Shown here: in pieces, positions 15,275-22,311 of the stretch
Position numbering within the stretch: position 1 is the stretch's first letter
Layout of the letters: the number at the start of each line of letters is the position of its first letter
NCBI GenBank assembly: GCA_023392635.1
Contig: JAEVYS010000037.1
Coordinates: 26,617-90,616 of the forward strand
Reading direction: 5' to 3'
Length of the DNA stretch: 64,000 nt
Origin: Actinomycetes bacterium
GTDB lineage: Bacteria > Actinomycetota > Actinomycetes > Propionibacteriales > Propionibacteriaceae
The notes under the pieces: generated by a model
The model's input: only the letters and a program-made list of their open reading frames with translations
Told to the model about the DNA's origin: nothing
Database searches by the model: none
Translations under genes and position numbers: made by a program

Positions 15275-16321
15275 ATGGACTCATCCGAGGCCGAGGACGA
15301 GTACCACCTGCGGCGCGCCCTCCAGCTGGCCCGCAGAGGATCGCCCACCGACATCAACCCATTGGTCGGCGCGGTGGTCACTGATGCCGCCGGAGCGGTG
15401 GTCGGGGAGGGATACCACCGTGGCGCCGGGAGCCCCCACGCCGAGATCGAGGCGCTGCGGGCCGCTGGTCCGGCGGCCCGGGGAGGAACGGTGCATGTCA
15501 CGCTCGAGCCGTGCAGCCATACCGGGCGGACGGATCCCTGCACCGACGCACTGCTCGGCGCCGGTGTGGCGCGCGTGGTGTTCGGGCAGACCGACCCGAA
15601 CCGGGTGGCCGCCGGCGGTGCGGCGATCCTGGTGGCTGCCGGAGTGCGGGTGCGGGCGGGTGTCCTGGCCGACGAAGCGCTGGAACTGAACCGGACCTGG
15701 ACCCACCTGATGCGCACGGGTCGACCGTTCGTGACCTGGAAGTTCGCGGCCACGCTGGATGGTCGCAGTGCCGCGCGCGACGGCACCTCCCGCTGGATCA
15801 CCGGACCGGCGGCGAGAGCGGACGTCCATGCCCTGAGGGCGCGATGCGGCGCGGTGATCGTCGGCACGGGGACGGTCCTCGCCGACGATCCCCGGCTCAC
15901 CGTCCGTGGACCCAGCCGAACAGCTGTGCAGCCGCTTCGGGTGGTGATCGGGCGGCGCCCGATCCCGTCCGGGGCACACGTGCGTGACGGCGCAGCTCGC
16001 ACCCTCGTCGTGGAATCCCACGACGCTCGCGAAGCCCTGGCGCAGCTTGCTGGACGAGGCATCCACCACGCTCTCCTCGAGGGCGGCCCGACCCTGGCCG
16101 GGGCCTTCGTGCGGGACGGGCTGGTCGACGAGGTCATCGCCTACGTGGCGCCCGCCGTGCTGGGCGGCGGCCCGTCGCCCGTCGCCGACCTGGGGATCGA
16201 CACCATCGCGGACGCCCTGCGTCTGACCCTCACCGATGTCACCGTGGTCGGCACCGATGTCCGCATCACCGCACGCCCGATTCCGCAGGGGGAGGGAGCC
16301 CGGAATGCCCTCAGGACGTGA
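15275..16321 (+). CDS. ribD: RibD: bifunctional pyrimidine deaminase/reductase of riboflavin synthesis
   Basis: A 348-residue bifunctional enzyme. The deaminase domain (about 1-145) has the zinc site: HAEIEAL (His-Ala-Glu) and EPCSHTGRTDPC. The reductase domain (about 150-345) begins PFVTWKFAATLDGRSAARDG and includes GTGTVLADDPRLTVRG and LLEGGPTLAGAF, the NADPH/substrate loops. It converts 2,5-diamino-6-ribosylamino-pyrimidinone phosphate to the ribitylamino-uracil intermediate. ATG 15275 fits the family; the frame upstream is unrelated. It overlaps ribA by 17 bases. ribE, ribH and a separate ribB are absent from this window. Confidence 0.93.
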   Translation: MDSSEAEDEYHLRRALQLARRGSPTDINPLVGAVVTDAAGAVVGEGYHRGAGSPHAEIEALRAAGPAARGGTVHVTLEPCSHTGRTDPCTDALLGAGVARVVFGQTDPNRVAAGGAAILVAAGVRVRAGVLADEALELNRTWTHLMRTGRPFVTWKFAATLDGRSAARDGTSRWITGPAARADVHALRARCGAVIVGTGTVLADDPRLTVRGPSRTAVQPLRVVIGRRPIPSGAHVRDGAARTLVVESHDAREALAQLAGRGIHHALLEGGPTLAGAFVRDGLVDEVIAYVAPAVLGGGPSPVADLGIDTIADALRLTLTDVTVVGTDVRITARPIPQGEGARNALRT

Positions 16322-16937
16322 ATCACGCCGGGTCGTCGAGGCCGCCCGCACGGTCCTGCCCACCACCTACGGCACCTTCGACGCCATCGGCTACTTCGAC
16401 CGGGTCACCGGCGAGGAGCACCTCGCGCTGATCAGCCCGCTCGGGCTGGGCTCCGCCGAGGATCCACCGCTGGTCAGGGTGCAGTCGGAGTGCCTCACCG
16501 GGGACGTGTTCGGCTCACGACGCTGCGACTGCGGCCCCCAGCTCGAGCGCGCCCTCACCCTGGTCGGCGGCCAGCCGGGCCTGATCGTGTATCTGCGAGG
16601 CCAGGAGGGGCGCGGCGTCGGACTCCTCGCCAAGTTGGCGGCCTACCGGCTGCAGGACGAGGGCCTCGACACCGTGGACGCCCAGCTCGAACTGGGTCTG
16701 CCCGTCGACGCGCGGGAATACGGCGCGGCCGCGGCGATCCTGGAGGCCACCGGGGCGAGCCGGATCCGGCTCCTCACCAACAACCCCGGAAAGGTTGATG
16801 CGCTGCGCGCGGCCGGTATCGAACTGGTGGCCACGCAGTCGTTGCGCATCCCGCCGACGCGAACCAATGCCGCCTACCTCCGCGCGAAGCGTGACCGGCT
16901 GGGGCACCACCTCCCGCGGGATCTCTCACCCGCGTGA
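16305..16937 (+). CDS. ribA: RibA: GTP cyclohydrolase II
   Basis: A 210-residue single-domain GTP cyclohydrolase II. The zinc ligands are the three Cys in SECLTGDVFGSRRCDCG (about 64-80). The catalytic loop is YLRGQEGRGVGLLAK (Arg and Tyr region), and NNPGKVDAL and GIELV mark the C-terminal GTP site. It opens GTP to the diaminopyrimidinone used by RibD. Unlike many actinobacterial genomes it is not fused to the DHBP synthase RibB. ATG 16305 has GGAGGGAG upstream inside ribD. It is the last gene of the three-gene set. Confidence 0.93.
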   Translation: MPSGRESRRVVEAARTVLPTTYGTFDAIGYFDRVTGEEHLALISPLGLGSAEDPPLVRVQSECLTGDVFGSRRCDCGPQLERALTLVGGQPGLIVYLRGQEGRGVGLLAKLAAYRLQDEGLDTVDAQLELGLPVDAREYGAAAAILEATGASRIRLLTNNPGKVDALRAAGIELVATQSLRIPPTRTNAAYLRAKRDRLGHHLPRDLSPA

Positions 16938-16979
16938 CCCGCTCCCCGCGGGCGGCGCCAGGAGTCGCGGGGTGCAGCA

Positions 16980-17050
16980 ACGAATCTGCACCGCGATGGC
17001 CGTCACTGGCTCCGGTTCGCGTTCCCATCCCGATCCAGCGGCAGATTCGT
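16980..17050. repeat. 71-bp element with 10-bp terminal inverted repeats, copy B
   Basis: Begins ACGAATCTGC and ends GCAGATTCGT, a perfect 10-bp inverted pair, in the gap between convergent ribA and arsC. Same length and same ends as the element at 821-891. On the minus strand both copies share GATCG close behind the GCAGATTCGT-type end. Confidence 0.5.
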
Positions 17051-17081
17051 CCACGAATGCCCCCGAAGGCCGGCACGTCCC

Positions 17082-17486
17082 CTAGCCGGCCGACGAGAGT
17101 TCGGCGATCAGTGCCTCCACGCGGCTGCGGATCTCGTCGCGGATGGGGCGGACGGCCTCGATGCCCTGGCCGGCGGGGTCGTCGAGGACCCAGTCCTCGT
17201 ACCGCTTGCCCGGATAGAAGGGGCAGGTGTCGCCGCAACCCATGGTGACCACCACGTCGGACACCTTCACCGCCTCGGTGGTGAGGATCTTGGGCTGTTC
17301 GGTGGCGATGTCGATGCCCTCCTCGGCCATCGCGAGGACGGCGATCGGGTTGACCGTCTCCGCCGGTGCGGAGCCGGCCGACAACACCTCGATCCTGTCG
17401 CCGGCGAGGTGGCGCAGGTAGCCGGCGGCCATCTGGGAACGTCCGGCGTTGTGGATGCACACGAACAGGACGGTGGGCTTGCTCAT
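17082..17486 (-). CDS. arsC: ArsC: arsenate reductase (low-molecular-weight phosphatase fold)
   Basis: A 134-residue protein with the phosphatase-like P-loop CIHNAGRS (Cys-x5-Arg) at about 10-17 and the later Cys in MGCGDTCPFYPGK that typifies thioredoxin- or mycothiol-linked arsenate reductases. It reduces As(V) to As(III) in the cytoplasm for export or methylation. ATG 17486 was chosen over the longer frame from 17540; a GGAG lies upstream. It diverges from the ArsR-ArsC fusion gene, with about 100 bases between them. Confidence 0.92.
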   Translation of the reverse strand: MSKPTVLFVCIHNAGRSQMAAGYLRHLAGDRIEVLSAGSAPAETVNPIAVLAMAEEGIDIATEQPKILTTEAVKVSDVVVTMGCGDTCPFYPGKRYEDWVLDDPAGQGIEAVRPIRDEIRSRVEALIAELSSAG

Positions 17487-17585
17487 TCTCCGCATCTCCT
17501 CGTAATCCGGGGCGGCTCTTCCGCGCAGCCCGGACGCCATGCTAGCTCAGTTACCATTGACTCAACAGTAGTGGAGGTGAGTGCG

Positions 17586-18245
17586 GTGAACACGGTGGAG
17601 CACCGTTCGCGGGCCTACGCCGCCCTGGGTGATCCGTCCCGGCTGGCGATGATCGACCTGCTCGCTCACGCCGACCTCGCCCCGGGCGAACTCGGCGCGA
17701 CGCTGGGGATCCCGACGAACCTGACCGCGCACCACCTTCGGGTGCTGGACGAGGCGGGCCTGATCGAGCGCAGGCGGTCCGAGGGCGACGCCCGCCGCAG
17801 CTACGTCACCCGTACCGAGGCCTGCAACCGGCTTCTCGGCAGTGCCCACCTGCCGCGGCCGCGGAGGGTGGCGTTCGTGTGCTCGCAGAACTCGGCCCGC
17901 TCACAGCTCGCCGAGTCCTACTGGCGAACCGTCAGCGACATCCCGGTGGTCTCCGGTGGCACCCACCCCGCGGAGCGGGTGCACCCCGGCGCGGTCACGG
18001 TCGCGCGCCGCCACGGCCTGGACCTGGCCGGCGCCCGGCCACGCCTGGCCGCCGACGTGCTCACCGGCGAGGAACTGGTCGTAGCCGTCTGTGACCGTGC
18101 CTACGAGGACCTCGACACCCGACCCCTGCACTGGTCCGTCCCTGACCCCGCCCTCTCCGCCACCGCGAGCGCGTTCGAGGACGCCTACACCGAGATCACC
18201 GGGCGGATCACCCGACTGGCCAGGAGCTTCGAAGAAGCCTCATGA
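17586..18245 (+). CDS. ArsR-ArsC fusion: HTH repressor joined to an arsenate-reductase-like domain
   Basis: About 219 residues. Residues 1-85 are an ArsR-type winged helix (YAALGDPSRLAMIDLLAHAD, then HHLRVLDEAGLIERRRSEGD). Residues about 95-215 form a low-molecular-weight phosphatase/ArsC domain with P-loop CSQNSARS and the DPA aspartate loop near VPDPALS. GTG 17586 has GGAGG eight bases upstream. Such fusions occur in actinobacterial ars loci. The reductase half may sense or reduce arsenate while the winged helix controls the divergent arsC. TTGACTCAA in the intergenic region is a small palindrome that could be its site. Confidence 0.88.
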   Translation: MNTVEHRSRAYAALGDPSRLAMIDLLAHADLAPGELGATLGIPTNLTAHHLRVLDEAGLIERRRSEGDARRSYVTRTEACNRLLGSAHLPRPRRVAFVCSQNSARSQLAESYWRTVSDIPVVSGGTHPAERVHPGAVTVARRHGLDLAGARPRLAADVLTGEELVVAVCDRAYEDLDTRPLHWSVPDPALSATASAFEDAYTEITGRITRLARSFEEAS

Positions 18246-18310
18246 CCACGGACGGTGGCGTGCTCCGGCCACGCGTCGCGGCACTTCGCCAGGAACTGCT
18301 CCCGGCTGCC

Positions 18311-18341
18311 TGAAGCGCTCTATGCTTCAACCGTGGTTGAA
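18311..18341. promoter_or_regulatory. ArsR operator with overlapping promoter
   Basis: A perfect 16-base palindrome TTCAACCGTGGTTGAA (18326-18341) directly follows another inverted pair, TGAAGC (18311-18316) and GCTTCA (18324-18329). TATGCT at 18321-18326 can act as -10 box, which puts transcription initiation at the GTG 18333. A related half-site GGTTGAA lies at 18350-18356. Confidence 0.7.
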
Positions 18342-18668
18342 TCAAGTTCGGTTGAAGTGTCTGCGTCGCTGCTGGCGGCGGTCGCGGATCCCATCCGATG
18401 GCAGCTCATCTCCCAGCTGTCGGAGGAGAAGCGATGCGTCTGCCAGCTCCGGACCGAGCCGGAGATCCCGGCGAACCTGCTGAGCTACCACCTGAAGGTG
18501 CTGCGGGAGGCAGGTCTGGTCGTTGGCACTCGCCGGGGTCGCTGGATCGACTACCAGCTCACCGACGGCGCGATGGATCGCCTCCACGCCGCGCTACCCG
18601 TCCCGGGAAGCAGGGTGTGCGGGTGCGCGGTCGACCCCGAGCCCGCGCTGGCCGGCGCCCGACGGTGA
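18333..18668 (+). CDS. arsR: ArsR-family arsenic-responsive repressor
   Basis: About 111 residues. The winged helix reads VSASLLAAVADPIRWQLISQ, then NLLSYHLKVLREAGLVVGTR. The metalloid-binding sequence is KRCVCQLR at the start of the recognition-helix region, equivalent to the ELCVCDL As(III) site. Extra Cys in VCGCAVD lie near the C-terminus. GTG 18333 (within the operator palindrome) gives a leaderless message; GTG 18357 is an alternative. Its stop overlaps the permease start (GTGA). It likely controls itself, the permease and the thioredoxin-like gene. Confidence 0.88.
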   Translation: MVESSSVEVSASLLAAVADPIRWQLISQLSEEKRCVCQLRTEPEIPANLLSYHLKVLREAGLVVGTRRGRWIDYQLTDGAMDRLHAALPVPGSRVCGCAVDPEPALAGARR

Positions 18669-19711
18669 CCACCCAGACCAGCCCGGAGCGCGCCGCCGTA
18701 CGACGGTGGGCACTCCTCGGCGCTGCTGCGGCCGGCTGGGTCGGCGCGTACGCGGTGAACGAGGTGGCCTGGACGTGGCTCTACTCCTCGGTGTTCAGGC
18801 TCGACATCGGCAGCGGCTGGCCGTCGATGCTGCACTTCTTCAGCTACGACACCGTCAAGATCGCGCTGCTGCTGACCGGGATCATCTTCGTCGTCACCGT
18901 GCTGCGCAGCTTCATGAGCATCGAACGCACCCGAGCCCTGCTGGGGGGCAGACGCGAGGGGGTCGGCAACGTGCTGGCCGCGTCGCTGGGTGTTGTCACC
19001 CCGTTCTGCTCGTGCAGCGCGGTCCCTGCCTTCATCGGGTTCGTCTCCTCGGGCATCCCGCTCGGGGTGACGATGAGCTTCCTGATCGCCAGCCCGCTGG
19101 TCAACGAGGTCGCGATCGCACTGCTGCTCGGGCTGTTCGGCCCCGGCCCCACCATGCTCTACGTCGGAGCCGGGCTCGCGGTCGCCATCGCGGCCGGCAT
19201 GGTGATCGGCCGCCTCCACCTGGAGGGCCAGGTCGAGGCGTTCGTCTACGAGACCCGGCTCCGCGGCCAGGTCATCGACTCCACCACCGGCCTCACCTGG
19301 GAGGACCGGCTCGCCATGGGACGCGAAGAGGTCGCCTCCATCCTGCGCAGGATCTGGCCCTACCTGCTGGTCGGCATCGGGCTCGGCGCGCTCATCCACG
19401 GCTGGGCGCCGGCGGACTTCTTCGCCCGCTACGCCGGGCCGGACAACCCGTTCGCCGTCCTGGTGGCGGTCGGGATCGGGGTGCCGCTGTACTCGAACGC
19501 CGCGGGCGTCCTCCCGCTGGTCGACGCCCTGTACGCCAAGGGCATGCCGATGGGCACCCTGCTGGCGTTCATGATGGCCACCGTCGCGCTCAGCCTGCCG
19601 GAGATGATCCTGCTGCGCCGCGTACTCAAGCCGCGCCTGATCGCCACCTTCGCCGCCGTCACCGCCCTCGGCATCGTCGCCGTCGGCTACCTGTTCAACG
19701 CCATCCTCTGA
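18665..19711 (+). CDS. ArsP-like DUF318/UPF0718 permease
   Basis: A 348-residue membrane protein with about eight to ten helices. The family hallmark TPFCSCSAVPAFIGF lies at about residue 115-130 and a second half-repeat VPLYSNAAGVLPLVDAL at about 275-290. ArsP members of this family export trivalent methyl-arsenicals and aromatic arsenicals; the Cys pair in FCSCSA is implicated in binding. Coupled to arsR by GTGA and followed 11 bases later by a CxxC thioredoxin-like gene. With arsM nearby, export of methylated arsenic is the favoured role. Confidence 0.85.
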   Translation: MTTQTSPERAAVRRWALLGAAAAGWVGAYAVNEVAWTWLYSSVFRLDIGSGWPSMLHFFSYDTVKIALLLTGIIFVVTVLRSFMSIERTRALLGGRREGVGNVLAASLGVVTPFCSCSAVPAFIGFVSSGIPLGVTMSFLIASPLVNEVAIALLLGLFGPGPTMLYVGAGLAVAIAAGMVIGRLHLEGQVEAFVYETRLRGQVIDSTTGLTWEDRLAMGREEVASILRRIWPYLLVGIGLGALIHGWAPADFFARYAGPDNPFAVLVAVGIGVPLYSNAAGVLPLVDALYAKGMPMGTLLAFMMATVALSLPEMILLRRVLKPRLIATFAAVTALGIVAVGYLFNAIL

Positions 19712-19722
19712 AAGGACATCAC

Positions 19723-19959
19723 GTGCACGTCAAGATCCTCGGCTCCGGCTGCGCCAACTGCGTCAACCTGGAGAAGGCCACCCGGGAGGCCGTCGACGAA
19801 CTCGGCCTCGAGGCCACGTTCGAGAAGGTCACCGACTACGCCGATATAGCCGGCTACGGCATCCTGCGCACCCCGGGACTGGTCGTGGACGAGCAGGTCC
19901 TGCTGTCCGGGCGCGTCCCCACCGCCCGCCAGGTCAAGGACCTGCTCGCCGCCCGCTGA
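19723..19959 (+). CDS. small thioredoxin-fold (TM0996-like) redox protein
   Basis: A 78-residue protein: VKILGSGCANCVNLEKATRE with active-site Cys-Ala-Asn-Cys, then GILRTPGLVVDEQVLLSGRV with the cis-Pro of thioredoxin folds. Members of this group (redox-active disulfide protein 2) commonly accompany DUF318 permeases in arsenic loci. It may keep the permease cysteines or the substrate reduced. GTG 19723 follows the permease by 11 bases with AAAGGA upstream. Confidence 0.87.
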   Translation: MHVKILGSGCANCVNLEKATREAVDELGLEATFEKVTDYADIAGYGILRTPGLVVDEQVLLSGRVPTARQVKDLLAAR

Positions 19960-19961
19960 GG

Positions 19962-20741
19962 TCAGGCAGGCTTGACCGCTCGCACGATCGCTGCGTGCAT
20001 CTGCGGCGCGACCTCGTGGGTGAAGCGCACCTCGATGTCGGTGAACCCTGCCGCCGCCAGCCCGTCGACATACTCCTGGCGGGCGAGGGCACCGGCGACG
20101 CAGCCGACGTGGCTGCCGCGCTCTCGGCGCTCGGGGACGCTGAGCTGATCCTCGGCGACGACGTCCGAGACGCCGACCCGGCCGCCGGGAGCCAACACCC
20201 GGAACATCTCCGCCAGCACGGCGGGTTTGTCGACGGACAGGTTGATCACGCAGTTGGAGACCACGACGTCGACCGCCCCGTCGGGCAGGGGAACCTGTTC
20301 GATGCGTCCCTTCAGGAACCGCACGTTCGTCGCGCCGGCCTTCGCCGCGTTCCTCCGTGCGAGCTCCAGCATCTCGTCGGTCATGTCCACGCCGAAGGCG
20401 AATCCGTTCGGGCCGACCCGGCGGGCCGAAAGGAGAACATCCAGCCCGCCACCGGAGCCCAGGTCGAGCACCCTCTCGCCCGGGTTCAGGTCCGCGACCG
20501 CGGTCGGGTTTCCACACCCGAGGCTCGCCGTGACCGCGTCGGACGGAACCTGCCCGGCCTGCTCGGAGTCATACAGCGCCGCGCCGAAGACGTCGCCGCA
20601 GTCCTCGTCGCCGCAGCACCCGCTGCCGCCGCCGTCGAGGTCGTCGAGGATGTCGAGCGTCCGCCGCCCCGTACCCATCGCCGCCCGTGCCGCAGCGGCG
20701 TACCGGTCCCGCACCTGCCCCACCAGATCGCTCTCGGTCAT
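19962..20741 (-). CDS. arsM: ArsM: arsenite S-adenosylmethionine methyltransferase
   Basis: A 259-residue class I methyltransferase. The SAM loop is GERVLDLGSGGGLDVLLSA (about 85-103), the acidic loop GVDMTDEML. Conserved As(III)-binding Cys occur: the acidic N-terminal cluster GCCGDEDCGDVF, Cys in VVSNCVINL and Cys in HVGCVAGAL. It methylates arsenite stepwise in the cytosol. Its ATG overlaps the stop of the upstream arsR (ATGA), so the two are coupled. It converges on the thioredoxin-like gene with two bases between stops. Confidence 0.93.
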   Translation of the reverse strand: MTESDLVGQVRDRYAAAARAAMGTGRRTLDILDDLDGGGSGCCGDEDCGDVFGAALYDSEQAGQVPSDAVTASLGCGNPTAVADLNPGERVLDLGSGGGLDVLLSARRVGPNGFAFGVDMTDEMLELARRNAAKAGATNVRFLKGRIEQVPLPDGAVDVVVSNCVINLSVDKPAVLAEMFRVLAPGGRVGVSDVVAEDQLSVPERRERGSHVGCVAGALARQEYVDGLAAAGFTDIEVRFTHEVAPQMHAAIVRAVKPA

Positions 20742-21142
20742 CGCTGCTCCCACTTCCTTGGTTCGATGGTCAGCAGTTGCCTGGCCGGTGCCGGGTCGAG
20801 GAGCTGCTGGATCGCCTGCAGCGCATCGGGGTTCACCCAGTACCACGTCTGGCGGCCGTCACGCTCCCGCTCCACGAACCCCGCATCGAACAGCGCGCCG
20901 AGGTGATGGGTCACGGTCGGCTGGGTCAGGCGCACCTGCTCGGCAAGCACCCCCGTGGTCGCCCGGCCCTCCTCAGCGGAACGGATCAGGCTCAGCAGCC
21001 GGAGCCTGGCCGGGTCGGCCAGCACCTTCAGTGCCGTCGCGAGGGCGAGCGCGTCGTCCGCCCCGAGCGGCGCCTGCAGGACCGGCGAACAGCACAGGTC
21101 ACTGACGAGATTGAGCCGTCGCGGCACCTCTTGTGAACTCAT
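20738..21142 (-). CDS. arsR: ArsR-family repressor with an N-terminal Cys pair
   Basis: About 134 residues. The opening SDLCCSPVLQAPLGADDALA is typical of actinobacterial ArsR regulators of arsM/ACR3 loci, where the vicinal Cys pair helps bind As(III). The winged helix reads LKVLADPARLRLLSLIRSAE, then VTHHLGALFDAGFVERERDG. ATG 21142 was chosen over the long upstream frame, which crosses the divergent promoter. It shares its control region with the second permease. Confidence 0.9.
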   Translation of the reverse strand: MSSQEVPRRLNLVSDLCCSPVLQAPLGADDALALATALKVLADPARLRLLSLIRSAEEGRATTGVLAEQVRLTQPTVTHHLGALFDAGFVERERDGRQTWYWVNPDALQAIQQLLDPAPARQLLTIEPRKWEQR

Positions 21143-21152
21143 AGAAGTATGT

Positions 21153-21185
21153 CTATCATATCGACTGGCGTCGAACAATCGATAG
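21153..21185. promoter_or_regulatory. dyad in the divergent arsR-permease promoter
   Basis: CTATC (21153-21157) and GATAG (21181-21185) frame an inner inverted pair TCGACTGGCGTCGA (21161-21174). The dyad fills the 49-base gap between the two divergent start codons and is a candidate ArsR site controlling both. Confidence 0.55.
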
Positions 21186-21191
21186 CCATCT

Positions 21192-22208
21192 ATGAATCTG
21201 GAGCTCGCCGTGATCGAATACCTCATCACCCTCGCCACGACGGTCGCCGGTGATGTGTGGACCACCATCGTCCACAACTGGCCCTACCTGCTCGCCAGCG
21301 TGGTCGTCGCCTCCGCCGTGCAGGTCTACATCAACCAGAACCGGCTCGCGGCGTGGCTACGGCGCCGCACCTGGGTCGCGATCCTCGGTGCCGTGGCGCT
21401 CGGGGCCCTCACCCCGTTCTGCTCCTGTGGCACCACCGCCATCGTGCTCGGTGCGATGGCCTCGTCGGTCCCGTGGGCGCCGATCGTGGCGTTCATGGCG
21501 TCCTCACCATTGACCAGCCCGGAGGAGTACGTGCTCTCGGTCGGTCTGTTCGGGCCTGCCTTCGCCACCACGTTCTTCCTGGCGGCGATCGCCGTCGGGC
21601 TGATCGGTGGTGCCGCCGCCTGGGGGCTCGAACGCCGCGGTCTCCTTAACGGGCAGGCCCGGATGGCCACCCCCTCCGAGGAGTCCGGCTGTGGCGAGAC
21701 CTGCGGCACGGGCCCGGGCGAACCCGCCACCGCCGGCTCCGGCGGGACCCGGCTGCTCGCCGTCGTCGAGAGCCCGGCCACCGTGGTCACCCGGCCTCCG
21801 AAGCTGCGCCAGTTCGGCGACGCCTTGCTCGCCAACGCCCGCAAGCTCGCGTTCTACTTCCTCGCCTTCGCCAGTCTGGGGTACCTCGTCATCCGGATCC
21901 TGCCCACCGGCCTCATCACCGACTGGCTGGGCACGGGCAACCCCGTCTGGTCGGTCCCGCTCGCCGCCGTCCTCGGCATTCCCGTCTACCTCAACACCGA
22001 CGCATCCCTGCCCCTCGTGGCAAGCCTCCTGCATGGCGGCATGGCTCCGGGCGCCGGCATCGCCTTCCTCATCACCGGTGCCGGAACCAGCGTCGGCGCG
22101 ATCAGCGGAATGCTCGTCATCGCCCGCTGGCGCATCGTCGCGCTCGTCATCGGCACGCTCCTCGCGACGGCGATCGCCACGGGGTGGCTCGCCGGGCTCT
22201 GGCTCTAG
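21192..22208 (+). CDS. second ArsP-like DUF318 permease
   Basis: A 338-residue membrane protein. Family hallmark TPFCSCGTTAIVLGAMASSV (about 75-95) and the second-half repeat GIPVYLNTDASLPLVASLL (about 262-280). A central cytoplasmic loop carries two Cys (ESGCGETCGTG). The sequence differs clearly from the permease at 18665-19711, so this is not a recent duplicate. Divergent from arsR/arsM and likely derepressed with them. No ArsB or ACR3 pump is present in this window, which makes these permeases the only candidate arsenical exporters here. Confidence 0.85.
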   Translation: MNLELAVIEYLITLATTVAGDVWTTIVHNWPYLLASVVVASAVQVYINQNRLAAWLRRRTWVAILGAVALGALTPFCSCGTTAIVLGAMASSVPWAPIVAFMASSPLTSPEEYVLSVGLFGPAFATTFFLAAIAVGLIGGAAAWGLERRGLLNGQARMATPSEESGCGETCGTGPGEPATAGSGGTRLLAVVESPATVVTRPPKLRQFGDALLANARKLAFYFLAFASLGYLVIRILPTGLITDWLGTGNPVWSVPLAAVLGIPVYLNTDASLPLVASLLHGGMAPGAGIAFLITGAGTSVGAISGMLVIARWRIVALVIGTLLATAIATGWLAGLWL

Positions 22209-22257
22209 GAAGTGCTCGTCCGCTCCCCGCCCGACGGCCTCGGGCCGGGAGCGCGCC

Positions 22258-22286
22258 GAGGGGCCTGGCGCGACGCCGGGCCCCTC
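22258..22286. terminator. bidirectional terminator-like hairpin
   Basis: GAGGGGCC and GGCCCCTC form inverted arms around a 13-base loop, between the convergent permease and protease genes. No T-run follows, as is common in high-GC actinobacteria. Confidence 0.6.
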
Positions 22287-22311
22287 AGGCCATCCACGTC
22301 AGAAGGCAGTC

